A stretch of DNA of 42,164 nt from Candidatus Avimonoglobus intestinipullorum (GTDB taxonomy: Bacteria; Bacillota; Clostridia; UBA1381): assembly GCA_018714645.1 (NCBI GenBank), contig DVND01000189.1, forward strand, positions 1 through 42,164, read 5' to 3'. The position numbers and the translations under genes were made by a program. This document shows, one piece after another, positions 9,866-17,237 of the stretch. The notes under the pieces were generated by a model. It was not told where the DNA came from. It did no database searches and saw only the letters and a program-made list of their open reading frames with translations. The number at the start of each line of letters is the position of its first letter. Position 1 is the first letter of the stretch.

Positions 9866-10486
9866 ATGAACGTATTGATGTTAAACGGAAGTGCAAAACA
9901 AAATGGGAACACCTACCGCGCTTTGCTGGAGGTGGGCCGGCAATTGGAACAGGAAGGGATTTCATATGAGATTTTTCAACTGGGCGGCATGCCAATCCGG
10001 GATTGTATCGGATGCGGAAAATGCTCAGAGGAAGGCTGTGTTTTCAAAGACGACGCGGTGAATACATTCATCGCAAAAGCAAAAGAGGCGGACGGCTTTG
10101 TATTTGGGACGCCTGTTTATTACGCGCACCCCAGCGGACGTATATTATCATTTTTAGACCGGGTGTTTTACAGCGGCGGCGGTGCATTTGCATTTAAACC
10201 CGGGGCTTCCGTCGCCGTAGCGCGCAGAGGCGGCACCACCGCTTCCTTTGATGTGATGAATAAATACTTCGGCATCTCCCAAATGCCTGTTGCCGGTTCC
10301 ACATACTGGAATATCGTGCACGGGCGCGTGCCCGGCGAAGCGGAGCAGGATGCGGAAGGGCTGCAGACCATGCGCAACCTGGCCAGGAATATGGCATGGA
10401 TGCTTCAATGCTTCCAGGCGGGAAAAGACGCAGGGATTCCCCTGCCGCAAACCGAACGGGAGCACCGCACCAATTTTATCCGGTAA
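9866..10486 (+). CDS. Flavodoxin-fold iron-sulfur flavoprotein / NAD(P)H-dependent FMN reductase
   Basis: The 206-residue protein has a flavodoxin-like fold with the FMN phosphate loop NGSAKQNGNTYRAL at the N-terminus and GTPVYYAHPSG downstream. C47-x2-C50-x2-C53-x4-C58 (CIGCGKCSEEGC) is the compact cysteine motif of iron-sulfur flavoproteins, which move electrons between a [4Fe-4S] cluster and FMN in anaerobes; some clostridial members lack a fully conserved cluster. The start at 9866 follows GGAGG. It lies 34 bases after hisF and before a terminator, so it may be co-transcribed with hisHF, but no metabolic link is evident. The physiological electron donor and acceptor are unknown. Confidence 0.88.
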   Translation: MNVLMLNGSAKQNGNTYRALLEVGRQLEQEGISYEIFQLGGMPIRDCIGCGKCSEEGCVFKDDAVNTFIAKAKEADGFVFGTPVYYAHPSGRILSFLDRVFYSGGGAFAFKPGASVAVARRGGTTASFDVMNKYFGISQMPVAGSTYWNIVHGRVPGEAEQDAEGLQTMRNLARNMAWMLQCFQAGKDAGIPLPQTEREHRTNFIR

Positions 10487-10505
10487 GCATAACATTCTGC
10501 CAATG

Positions 10506-10537
10506 AAAAAAATCCTCCGGGAATGGAGGATTTTTTT
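10506..10537. terminator. Bidirectional terminator
   Basis: A 13-bp stem AAAAAAATCCTCC (10506-10518) / GGAGGATTTTTTT (10525-10537) with a 6-base loop. The A-run and T-run let it work in both directions: for the flavoprotein gene (+) and for the cysteine-rich gene ending at 10539 (-). Confidence 0.93.
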
Positions 10538-10538
10538 G

Positions 10539-11381
10539 TCAGCAGCCGCAGTCTGGGTGGCAACCCGGATTGTCATTTTCAAAATCGCTCTTTTCCGGCG
10601 GGAAAAATTCATCCACCGGGAAGCAGATGCGCTCAAACAGGTCGCAGGGGTTGTCATCTGTAGCGCCGACGCATTCCTTCTGCGGGATGCAGAAATCATA
10701 TGCGGGGATCAACAGCTGTACGCGGCGTTCCAGCTTGATGATGGAGAAAATGCCGATGGACACGTATACGCGCTTCTGTTCGCCGCCCAGGATCAGGCTG
10801 TCGTCAAAGACGCGGCATACGGATTCCGGCACGCTCGCCAGATCAAACTCGTCGTCGCAGCAGCAGTTTTTGTCGTTGACGTCAACGACCTTTGCGCCCA
10901 GAGCGATGGGGTCAACCACTTCCACGACAGCGCTGGGCATATTGGTCTTTCTCCAGAGCTGCGGGTCAAACGCGTCCTCCTTGTACTTGCTGGCAAAGAC
11001 TTTCGCATTGCCTTCAGAACCGAAGAGGATGACCTTCTTATCAAACGTGGCAAGGCCTTCCACCTCTGTGGGCCGTCCCAAGCCAGTGAATACCGCCAGA
11101 GTTATGCGGAAGAAATACTTCAAATCCACAGAATAAAAGCCCCTGTTAAACGGCACCGACTCAATATCCGTAAATACCCAGATGATTTCCGCCTTGGTGC
11201 ACTTGACGTTGATCGCCCGGTCTACAACGCACTGCCCCGGCGCCGTCAGGTAGACGCGGATGTTTTCCAGACAATCTTTATCTCTACAGGAATCGTACAC
11301 TTTGTCTGTATGTATGCAGACTGCTTCTTTAAAGCCCTGTTCGTTATGATCGTTTTTACAATTATAGTTTTTGTCGTTCAT
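10539..11381 (-). CDS. Cysteine-rich conserved clostridial protein of unknown function
   Basis: The 280-residue soluble protein has no signal peptide or membrane helix. It carries 17 cysteines, grouped as AVCIHTDKVYDSCRDKDCL near the N-terminus, an NCCCDD triplet in the middle and a CHPDCGC end. The N-terminal block and the motifs PFNRGFYSVDL and KKVILFGSEG resemble a widespread uncharacterised protein that I recall from Clostridia; I know of no proven function. The cysteine clusters suggest metal binding or disulfide cross-linking, as in spore-coat-like proteins, but this is inference only. The ATG at 11381 has AAGGAAG upstream and replaces a longer, unsupported start. It is monocistronic and divergent from comM. 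Confidence 0.82.
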   Translation of the reverse strand: MNDKNYNCKNDHNEQGFKEAVCIHTDKVYDSCRDKDCLENIRVYLTAPGQCVVDRAINVKCTKAEIIWVFTDIESVPFNRGFYSVDLKYFFRITLAVFTGLGRPTEVEGLATFDKKVILFGSEGNAKVFASKYKEDAFDPQLWRKTNMPSAVVEVVDPIALGAKVVDVNDKNCCCDDEFDLASVPESVCRVFDDSLILGGEQKRVYVSIGIFSIIKLERRVQLLIPAYDFCIPQKECVGATDDNPCDLFERICFPVDEFFPPEKSDFENDNPGCHPDCGC

Positions 11382-11427
11382 ACTGCTATAACTTCCTTTC
11401 TTGTTAATGGGAATATTCCCTTGGTAT

Positions 11428-11456
11428 AGCATATGTGGAATCGGCCTGAATGTGAA
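11428..11456 (-). promoter_or_regulatory. Promoter of the cysteine-rich protein gene
   Basis: On the minus strand, TTCACA (11456-11451), 17-base spacer, TATGCT (11433-11428). It stands back to back with the comM promoter. Confidence 0.55.
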
Positions 11457-11462
11457 TAAAGT

Positions 11463-11491
11463 TTGCAAAATTCAAGGGAATGGGGTATAAT
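11463..11491 (+). promoter_or_regulatory. Promoter of comM
   Basis: TTGCAA (11463-11468), 17-base spacer, perfect TATAAT (11486-11491), about 60 bases before the comM start. Confidence 0.75.
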
Positions 11492-11552
11492 GGTTCTGGT
11501 TCTAAATTCTATGATGAAACCCGGTAGATTATTTCATAAATGAGGTGACCTT

Positions 11553-13085
11553 ATGCTTTCCCAAATCTATTCCTTCGGCCTGATGGGGCTGGACGGCTAT
11601 GTTGTGACCGTCGAAGCGGACTTGTCCAACGGCCTCCCTGCCTTTGATATCGTCGGCCTGCCGGACGCGTCGGTGCGCGAGGCGAAGGAGCGCATCCGCG
11701 CGGCAATCCGCAACATCGGCTGCATTGTGCCTGCAAAACGGATTATCATCAACCTGGCCCCCGCCGGCTTCCGGAAGGAAGGCGCGGCCTATGACCTCCC
11801 CATGGCGGTGGCGATCCTGGCCGCCACGGAACAGCTGCAAACGCCGGATCTGTCCAAAACCGCATTCATCGGGGAGCTGTCGCTGGACGGCAGCCTGAAC
11901 GCAGTTCCAGGCGTACTGCCCATGGTGGTGTCCGCCTATAAAAACGGCTTCCGGGATATCTTCGTCCCGCATCAGAATGCGGCGGAAGCGGCAGTCATTG
12001 AGGACACGAACATCTATCCGGTGGAATCCTTATCAGATATCATCGCGCACTTTTCGGGCGCGGCCCCCATTCCGAAATACACCGTTGATTTGGAACATAT
12101 TTTGTCAGGCATTGGGCACACCGTACTGGATTTTTGTGAGGTAAAGGGGCAGGAAAACGCCAAGCGTGCATTAGAAATTGCGGCGGCGGGGAATCACAAT
12201 GTCCTGCTGATCGGCCCGCCGGGAACCGGCAAAACCATGCTGGCCCAGCGGCTTCCGGGAATTTTGCCCGATCTGTCCTTTGACGAAGCGCTGGAGGTTT
12301 CCAAAATACACTCCATCGCCGGCATACTGCCGGACGGGCAGCCCCTGATTACCACGCGCCCTTTCCGCAGCCCGCACCACACCATCTCCCCCTCCGGCCT
12401 GTCCGGCGGCGGTACGGTGCCCCGCCCGGGCGAATTGTCGCTGGCGCATAACGGCGTCTTGTTTTTGGACGAGCTGCCGGAATTCCGCCGGGATGTGCTG
12501 GAGGTCATGCGCCAGCCGCTGGAGGATGGGCGCGTCACCATTTCCCGCGTCAACGCGACGCTGACCTACCCCTGCAACCTGATGCTGGTTGCCTCCATGA
12601 ACCCCTGCAAGTGCGGCTATTACGGCGACGCCAGCCGCGCCTGCACCTGTTCGCCCGCAGAAATAAACCGCTACCGGAGCCGCATTTCCGGCCCATTGCT
12701 GGACCGTATCGACATCCAGGTGGAGGTTGCCAGCGTCAATTATAATGATTTGAGCTCTTTGGAACAAAGTGAATCCAGCGCGGTAATCAAAGAACGCGTC
12801 GACAAGGCGCGCAAGCTGCAAATGGAACGGTACAAAGATTACAATATCTACTCCAATTCCCAGCTCACTGCCGGGATGCTGCAAAAATTCTGCAAGCTGG
12901 GCGAAGCGGAAAACAATCTTTTAAAAGCCGCTTTTGAGAACCTGGGCCTGAGCGCCCGGGCGCATTCGCGCATTTTGAAGGTGGCGCGTACTATCGCTGA
13001 TTTGGAAAATGAAGAAGAGATCAAAGTCCCCCATATTGCCGAAGCAATCCAGTACCGAAGCTTGGACCGCAAATATTTTGAATGA
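11553..13085 (+). CDS. comM: ComM/YifB-family Mg-chelatase-like AAA+ ATPase
   Basis: The 510-residue protein has an N-terminal Lon-protease-like/ChlI domain (about 1-170, starting with QIYSFGLMGLDGYVVTVE). The AAA+ module has Walker A GPPGTGKT (about 221-228), a LFLDELPEF Walker B and an SMNPCKCGYYGD insertion. Its C-terminal Mg-chelatase helical domain follows. ComM homologues act as hexameric helicases that promote branch migration during natural transformation, but the family also occurs in non-competent bacteria. GAGGTGACC precedes the ATG. The gene is followed 16 bases later by a GNAT gene on the same strand. Confidence 0.94.
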   Translation: MLSQIYSFGLMGLDGYVVTVEADLSNGLPAFDIVGLPDASVREAKERIRAAIRNIGCIVPAKRIIINLAPAGFRKEGAAYDLPMAVAILAATEQLQTPDLSKTAFIGELSLDGSLNAVPGVLPMVVSAYKNGFRDIFVPHQNAAEAAVIEDTNIYPVESLSDIIAHFSGAAPIPKYTVDLEHILSGIGHTVLDFCEVKGQENAKRALEIAAAGNHNVLLIGPPGTGKTMLAQRLPGILPDLSFDEALEVSKIHSIAGILPDGQPLITTRPFRSPHHTISPSGLSGGGTVPRPGELSLAHNGVLFLDELPEFRRDVLEVMRQPLEDGRVTISRVNATLTYPCNLMLVASMNPCKCGYYGDASRACTCSPAEINRYRSRISGPLLDRIDIQVEVASVNYNDLSSLEQSESSAVIKERVDKARKLQMERYKDYNIYSNSQLTAGMLQKFCKLGEAENNLLKAAFENLGLSARAHSRILKVARTIADLENEEEIKVPHIAEAIQYRSLDRKYFE

Positions 13086-13101
13086 CAACCGTGAAAAAAT
13101 A

Positions 13102-13899
13102 ATGCAAATAAAAAACGATGGGGTGTATTTTGTGACAAATAAAGAGATACTGAAAATTGCCATGGAACAGTCGGCCATTGACAGCAATTGCCGCGCCGAT
13201 GATTTTAGCAGCTATGAAAACAAGGTCGTTCTTTCAAAGGATGACCCAAAAGCGCGCAAATATTTAAAGCTTCCGTTTTTGTGCGATTTTACTTCCTATG
13301 GCAATAATATCGTCGCTTCTGTTTCGGAGCAGTTCAGGGATGTTGCTGCGGAATACATCTCCAAATTCCCCGCAGTGCATTGCTTTGAAACGCCGAACCT
13401 GCACTGGCTTATGGAACAATTGAACCCCCTCGGCGCCAACGTATGTTACATGGCGGAATATTTCCTGCCCGATGCGGATCATTTTCCAACGCTGCGATGC
13501 GGCTATGAAACACGCATTTTAACGCAAGGCGATTTTGAACCCCTGTACTTGCCGCAATGGGGCAACGCATTGTGCGCAACGCGGAAGCAGCTGGACGTAC
13601 TTGGCGTGGGCGCGTATCACAACGGTACATTGATCGGCCTGGCGGGCTGCTCTGCCGACTGCAGGTCCATGTGGCAAATCGGCATTGATGTTTTGCCCGC
13701 TTACAGGAAGCAGGGCGTTGCTTCGGCGCTCGTCAACCGGCTTGCGCACGAAGTTTTGAAACAGGATATCGTCCCGTTTTATTGCTGCGCCTGGTCAAAT
13801 GTCGGGTCTGCCAGAACCGCCATAAAAAGCGGGTTTTTGCCCTCCTGGGTGCAGATGACTGTGCAGCCAGACCGGTTGATTGCGTCCATGAACAATTAA
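13102..13899 (+). CDS. GNAT-family N-acetyltransferase
   Basis: The 265-residue protein has a C-terminal acetyl-CoA-binding GNAT core (LPAYRKQGVASALV, then CCAWSNVGSARTAIKSGFLP). The N-terminal half (QSAIDSNCRADDF, LPFLCDFTSYGNNIVASV, HCFETPNLHWL) is one I associate with an uncharacterised clostridial GNAT subgroup. The acceptor substrate is unknown. The start is uncertain: ATG 13102 lacks a good ribosome site, while an in-frame GTG at 13132 has GATGGGG 8 bases upstream and gives a terminus closer to relatives. It is probably co-transcribed with comM. It ends 6 bases from the convergent GtrA-like gene, with no obvious hairpin between. Confidence 0.85.
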   Translation: MQIKNDGVYFVTNKEILKIAMEQSAIDSNCRADDFSSYENKVVLSKDDPKARKYLKLPFLCDFTSYGNNIVASVSEQFRDVAAEYISKFPAVHCFETPNLHWLMEQLNPLGANVCYMAEYFLPDADHFPTLRCGYETRILTQGDFEPLYLPQWGNALCATRKQLDVLGVGAYHNGTLIGLAGCSADCRSMWQIGIDVLPAYRKQGVASALVNRLAHEVLKQDIVPFYCCAWSNVGSARTAIKSGFLPSWVQMTVQPDRLIASMNN

Positions 13900-13905
13900 G
13901 GCCTC

Positions 13906-14367
13906 TTATTTTTTATAGACAAACAGCTTCATCGTCAAAAATGTGACCGGAATACCGATCACCGCCGCAATCAAATATGCCGGCGTGCGGCCCATCCCAA
14001 GCATGGTAAACAGCCAAACGCACCCGTATTGGATGATAAAATTCGGGATATAGCTCACGGGGAATTTGACGAACCGCCGCCAGGTGGGTTTCTGGCGGAA
14101 CGTCAGATAGGTGTTCAGAAAAAATGACAGCACCAGGCTCAGGCAATACCCCAGGATGAACGTCACCCGATAAGGGTCGGCAAGATGCAGCAGGCCCTTT
14201 ACCGCATCCAAAATAGTTGCAAACACCGTTGTGCTCAGCGTATTGACCACGCCGATGGCCAGGAATGTCAAAAACTGCACCGACAAAAACATCGCTGTAT
14301 ATGGATGCAGCCTTTTGGGCACGACCCGATTGATGCGCTGCCGTATAGCGTCTAACAAATTCTGCAC
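13906..14367 (-). CDS. GtrA-like four-helix membrane protein
   Basis: The 153-residue protein has four transmembrane segments in the GtrA/DPMS arrangement (FLSVQFLTFLAIGVVNTLST, YCLSLVLSFFLNTYLTF, FIIQYGCVWLF, LIAAVIGIPVTFLTMK). The FLAIGVVNT and FFLNTYLTFR signatures support the call. GtrA proteins are thought to flip or carry lipid-linked sugars for cell-surface glycosylation. No glycosyltransferase is adjacent. The likely start is GTG 14367, because AGAGGTGG stands 5 bases before it; an earlier in-frame GTG at 14376 overlaps that ribosome site. Confidence 0.85.
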   Translation of the reverse strand: MQNLLDAIRQRINRVVPKRLHPYTAMFLSVQFLTFLAIGVVNTLSTTVFATILDAVKGLLHLADPYRVTFILGYCLSLVLSFFLNTYLTFRQKPTWRRFVKFPVSYIPNFIIQYGCVWLFTMLGMGRTPAYLIAAVIGIPVTFLTMKLFVYKK

Positions 14368-14397
14368 GCGTTCCACCTCTTTCGTTCATTTATTGCT

Positions 14398-14426
14398 ATT
14401 ATACCATATTATTTACATTTTGTACA
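14398..14426 (-). promoter_or_regulatory. Promoter of the GtrA-like gene
   Basis: On the minus strand, TGTACA (14426-14421), 17-base spacer, TATAAT (14403-14398), with an extended -10 TGG just before it. The weak -35 is offset by the perfect extended -10. Confidence 0.65.
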
Positions 14427-14493
14427 CACGCGTTACACATAAAAACAGTACAATGGATTTATAGTTATCGTTATGAGAGAAAGGCAGCACACT

Positions 14494-15180
14494 ATGAAAA
14501 AAAGTGTTTTAATCGTAGAAGATGAGTCCCTGATGCGGGAAGTGATCAAGGATTACTTTGACGGCGCAGGCTATGAGACTTATGAAGCGGCGGACGGGCG
14601 CGATGCGCTGGACCAAATTGACGCCATGGACTTTGACCTGATCCTGCTGGACATCATGCTGCCTGAAATTGACGGCCTGTCCATCTGCAGGCACATCCGC
14701 AAGGAAAAAGATACGCCGATCATCATGCTGACCGCCCGGAGCGACGAAGACGATAAGCTCCTGGGCTATGAATTCGGCGCGGACGATTACGTCACCAAGC
14801 CCTTCAGCCCCCGCGTCCTGCTGGCAAAGGCCAATGCTTTGCTGAAACGGACGGCCGGCTCCATGTGCGATAAGGATGGCATCATCAGCGCCGGAGGCAT
14901 CCAGATCAATGAAACCTCCCACACCGTCACCTGTGACGGCGCGTTTATCGACCTGACGCCGAAGGAATACGACTTATTGGTATTCCTCATGATCAACCGC
15001 GGGCGCGTCCTGTCGCGGGATGCCCTGCTTTCCAAGGTCTGGGGCTACGACTATTTCGGCGACCTGCGCACGGTGGATACGCACATCAAAAAGCTCCGGG
15101 CAAAGCTGGGGGACAAAGCGCAGTATATCAAGACCCTGATCAAGGCCGGCTATAAATTTGATGAAACCGCCGAAGAATAA
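14494..15180 (+). CDS. OmpR/PhoB-family response regulator
   Basis: The 228-residue protein has a receiver domain (about 1-120) with acidic pocket residues in VEDE, phospho-acceptor D53 (LLDIMLPEIDG) and the switch Lys in VTKPFSP. A winged-helix DNA-binding domain follows (about 130-225; LTPKEYDLLVFL, RDALLSKVWGYDYFGDLR, DTHIKKLRAKL). The start 14494 (MKKSVLIVEDE) is preferred over 14473, since GAGAGAAAGG stands between them. The cognate kinase follows after 21 bases. The stimulus and regulon are not evident. Confidence 0.95.
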   Translation: MKKSVLIVEDESLMREVIKDYFDGAGYETYEAADGRDALDQIDAMDFDLILLDIMLPEIDGLSICRHIRKEKDTPIIMLTARSDEDDKLLGYEFGADDYVTKPFSPRVLLAKANALLKRTAGSMCDKDGIISAGGIQINETSHTVTCDGAFIDLTPKEYDLLVFLMINRGRVLSRDALLSKVWGYDYFGDLRTVDTHIKKLRAKLGDKAQYIKTLIKAGYKFDETAEE

Positions 15181-15201
15181 ACAAGCAAAGGGGGGCGCCG
15201 T

Positions 15202-17013
15202 ATGAAAAAACTCTGGAGCAGGCTCTCCATCTCCAAAAAGCTGTTCATCCTCACAATATTCGTATTTTCCCTATTCCTGGCATTTTTATTTTTGGGACAG
15301 CTGTTCTTTTTTGAAAAATACTATTCCTACACCATCCGGCAAAATTTGATTGAGACTGTTGACGAATTTTCGGAGGAATATAAAACGCTGGACACGGACG
15401 ACGACATCAACGCATCCATCGTGCGCTATTCCAATGACAGCGACTCCTTCATCATGGTTTCCAATGAAAACAATGAAATTCTGCACACGGTTTCCTATGA
15501 GCTGCGCATTACAGCCGCTTCGGGCGAACAGATGACGTTTGTGCTGGACAATGCCTTCCGGGACGATGCGTTTTTAAACCTGGATCTGAAAGAGGGGGAT
15601 ACGGTAACGGTGGAATATAACACCAATTCCCACCGCTCCAAATTCTATATCCCCCACAGCATCAGTACGGGCAGCAATACCTGGACTTCCACGCAGGTGC
15701 CGCCCTTTTCACAGCCACCCAGGCCGGGGCAGGACGACCGGCCCGGGGAAGAAAACCACTTTGAAAGCATGCTCCAGGTCACGGGCGTGGTGGATTCCAT
15801 ATCCTTGCCCACCATGCAAAATTCCAGGCTGAGCATCCAGCGCAATGAAGCCTTCGGCGCTTCTATGGACTGGATGGTCCGCATCCACAACGGCTTTCAA
15901 ATGGAGCTGGACAGCCCCGTGCATTATGTCTATGAAAGCCCGGAGAGCGGCAACACCTATTCCGTCGTAGCAAAGCTGATTGACAACAACGGCGCGCGTG
16001 AAATTATTTTTGCAATCACGCCCATGCGCTCCGTCACGGAAGCGGTGAACATCATCCGCGACCTGGTGGGGATATGGTTTGTCTTTACGGTGGTGATGGC
16101 GCTTGTAATTTCCCTTGTTTTTTCCCGAACGGTCACAAAGCCGATTGCAAGCATCACCGATATCACCAAAAAAATGAGCAATCTGGATTTTTCGCGCAAA
16201 TGCGCCGTAAAATCCGAGGATGAAATCGGCAATCTGGCGCTGCATGTCAACCTGATGTCCGAAAAGCTGGACGCCGCCATCGACGAGCTGGTCAAAACCA
16301 ACGAACAGCTGGTGGGCGATATCAACCGCGAGCGGGAGCTGGAACAACAGCGCAAGGAATTTGTCGCCACGGTTTCCCACGAGCTGAAAACGCCGCTGGC
16401 CATCATCCGCGCCTATTCGGAAGGCCTGCTGGACGGCGTTTCCCAAGAGAAGCAAAACCGGTACTTACATGTCATTGTGGACGAAACGGCAAAAATGGAC
16501 GCGCTGATTCTGGACATGCTGGAAAACTCCAAGCTGAAAACGGGCGCCCAGAAGCTGGATCTCAAAATGCACGACCTGACGGCATTTGCCGACAGCATCG
16601 TGAAAATCATTGCGCCGGCCTGTGCTTCCAAGGGCGTGCAGCTGACAGCGCACCTGCCGGAACAACGCATTGAACGGAAATTTGACAAGGTACTGTTAGA
16701 GCAGGTTATTATGAATTTCCTCACGAACGCCATACGCCATACCGCATCCGGCGGAACCATCCGTTTCACCGTCACCCCGGAAGAGGTTTCCGTGGAAAAC
16801 GAGGGACCGCATATCCCGGAGGCGGAACTGCCCAAGGTTTGGGACCGCTTCTACCGGGTTGAAAAATCCCGCGGGCGGACGGACGGCGGCAGCGGGCTGG
16901 GGCTGACCATCGCGAAAAACATCCTGCTCCTGCACCACGCGGAATACGGCGTGGAAAACACGGCGGCGGGCGTGCGGTTCTGGTTCCGGTTGCCGGCGGC
17001 GCCCACGAGGTAA
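15202..17013 (+). CDS. Membrane sensor histidine kinase
   Basis: The 603-residue protein has transmembrane helix 1 (about 14-37), a roughly 250-residue extracytoplasmic sensor region, helix 2 (about 287-306) and a HAMP domain with the RTVTKPIASITDITKKMSNL pattern. The HisKA domain has phospho-acceptor H393 in SHELKTPLAIIRAYSEG, and the HATPase_c domain shows NFLTNAIRHTA, DRFYRVEKSR and GGSGLGLTIAKNI. The sensor region contains a proline/acid-rich linker (around 170-190, PPFSQPPRPGQDDRPGEE) between two predicted folded parts. AAGGGGGG lies before the ATG. It pairs with the regulator upstream. The Mn2+ riboswitch unit starts only 19 bases after its stop, on a separate promoter. Confidence 0.95.
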   Translation: MKKLWSRLSISKKLFILTIFVFSLFLAFLFLGQLFFFEKYYSYTIRQNLIETVDEFSEEYKTLDTDDDINASIVRYSNDSDSFIMVSNENNEILHTVSYELRITAASGEQMTFVLDNAFRDDAFLNLDLKEGDTVTVEYNTNSHRSKFYIPHSISTGSNTWTSTQVPPFSQPPRPGQDDRPGEENHFESMLQVTGVVDSISLPTMQNSRLSIQRNEAFGASMDWMVRIHNGFQMELDSPVHYVYESPESGNTYSVVAKLIDNNGAREIIFAITPMRSVTEAVNIIRDLVGIWFVFTVVMALVISLVFSRTVTKPIASITDITKKMSNLDFSRKCAVKSEDEIGNLALHVNLMSEKLDAAIDELVKTNEQLVGDINRERELEQQRKEFVATVSHELKTPLAIIRAYSEGLLDGVSQEKQNRYLHVIVDETAKMDALILDMLENSKLKTGAQKLDLKMHDLTAFADSIVKIIAPACASKGVQLTAHLPEQRIERKFDKVLLEQVIMNFLTNAIRHTASGGTIRFTVTPEEVSVENEGPHIPEAELPKVWDRFYRVEKSRGRTDGGSGLGLTIAKNILLLHHAEYGVENTAAGVRFWFRLPAAPTR

Positions 17014-17031
17014 AAAAAATTGCAAATTGCA

Positions 17032-17060
17032 TTGACATTGTCCATGCGGTCTGATATAAT
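17032..17060 (+). promoter_or_regulatory. Consensus sigma-A promoter of the riboswitch/oadB unit
   Basis: Perfect TTGACA (17032-17037) and perfect TATAAT (17055-17060) with a 17-base spacer. The start site near 17067 coincides with the 5' end of the riboswitch aptamer, so the default state of this promoter is strong and control falls on the RNA. Confidence 0.92.
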
Positions 17061-17067
17061 CATTGCG

Positions 17068-17158
17068 TTAAAAGGGAGTAGCTGGCAGCGGAAGCTGTGG
17101 AATGCGTCGTCAGGCCGGTCATTGTGACCCGTGCATTCTTGAAACAGCAAGACTTTTA
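17068..17158 (+). promoter_or_regulatory. yybP-ykoY family (Mn2+) riboswitch aptamer
   Basis: Conserved blocks and helices match the class. P1 is AAAAG (17070-17074) with CTTTT (17153-17157). The L1 block GGGAGTAGC follows directly. P2 hairpin is CAGC-GGAA-GCTG (17086-17097). P3 is GAATGC (17100-17105)/GCATTC (17133-17138), containing the L3 block GTCGTCA and inner helix GGTCA/TGACC. The 3' block AGCAAGAC (17146-17153) closes it. The arrangement follows Mn2+-sensing yybP-ykoY RNAs such as the Lactococcus one, except that the variable P4 hairpin is missing. The class is an ON switch for Mn2+ efflux and homeostasis genes; here it precedes an OadB-type gene. Confidence 0.92.
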
Positions 17159-17184
17159 CGGTTTTTTCCGTGGAAGTCTTTTTG
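17149..17184 (+). terminator. Riboswitch expression platform: intrinsic terminator
   Basis: AAGACTTTTACGG (17149-17161) can pair with CCGTGGAAGTCTT (17168-17180) through a T6 loop, with two G-T wobbles, followed by TTTT. The left arm contains the 3' strand of aptamer helix P1, so the two structures exclude each other. Ligand-stabilised P1 should prevent termination, as in the known ON-type members of this class. Confidence 0.88.
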
Positions 17185-17237
17185 TTGTGTAAAAAACACA
17201 GCGCGCGCGGCGCCCAAATGGAAAGGAAGATGGTATA

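Noticed and set aside
14412..14454. Tandem (T/G)TACAC repeats as an OmpR-type operator for the response regulator
   Set aside because: Spacing is irregular (9, 11, 15 bases) and no good -35 could be placed with the TACAAT at 14449, so evidence is too thin.
17068..17184. T-box or other amino-acid-sensing leader
   Set aside because: No T-box sequence or specifier hairpin; the L1, L3 and AGCAAGAC blocks fit yybP-ykoY and the downstream gene is a transporter subunit.
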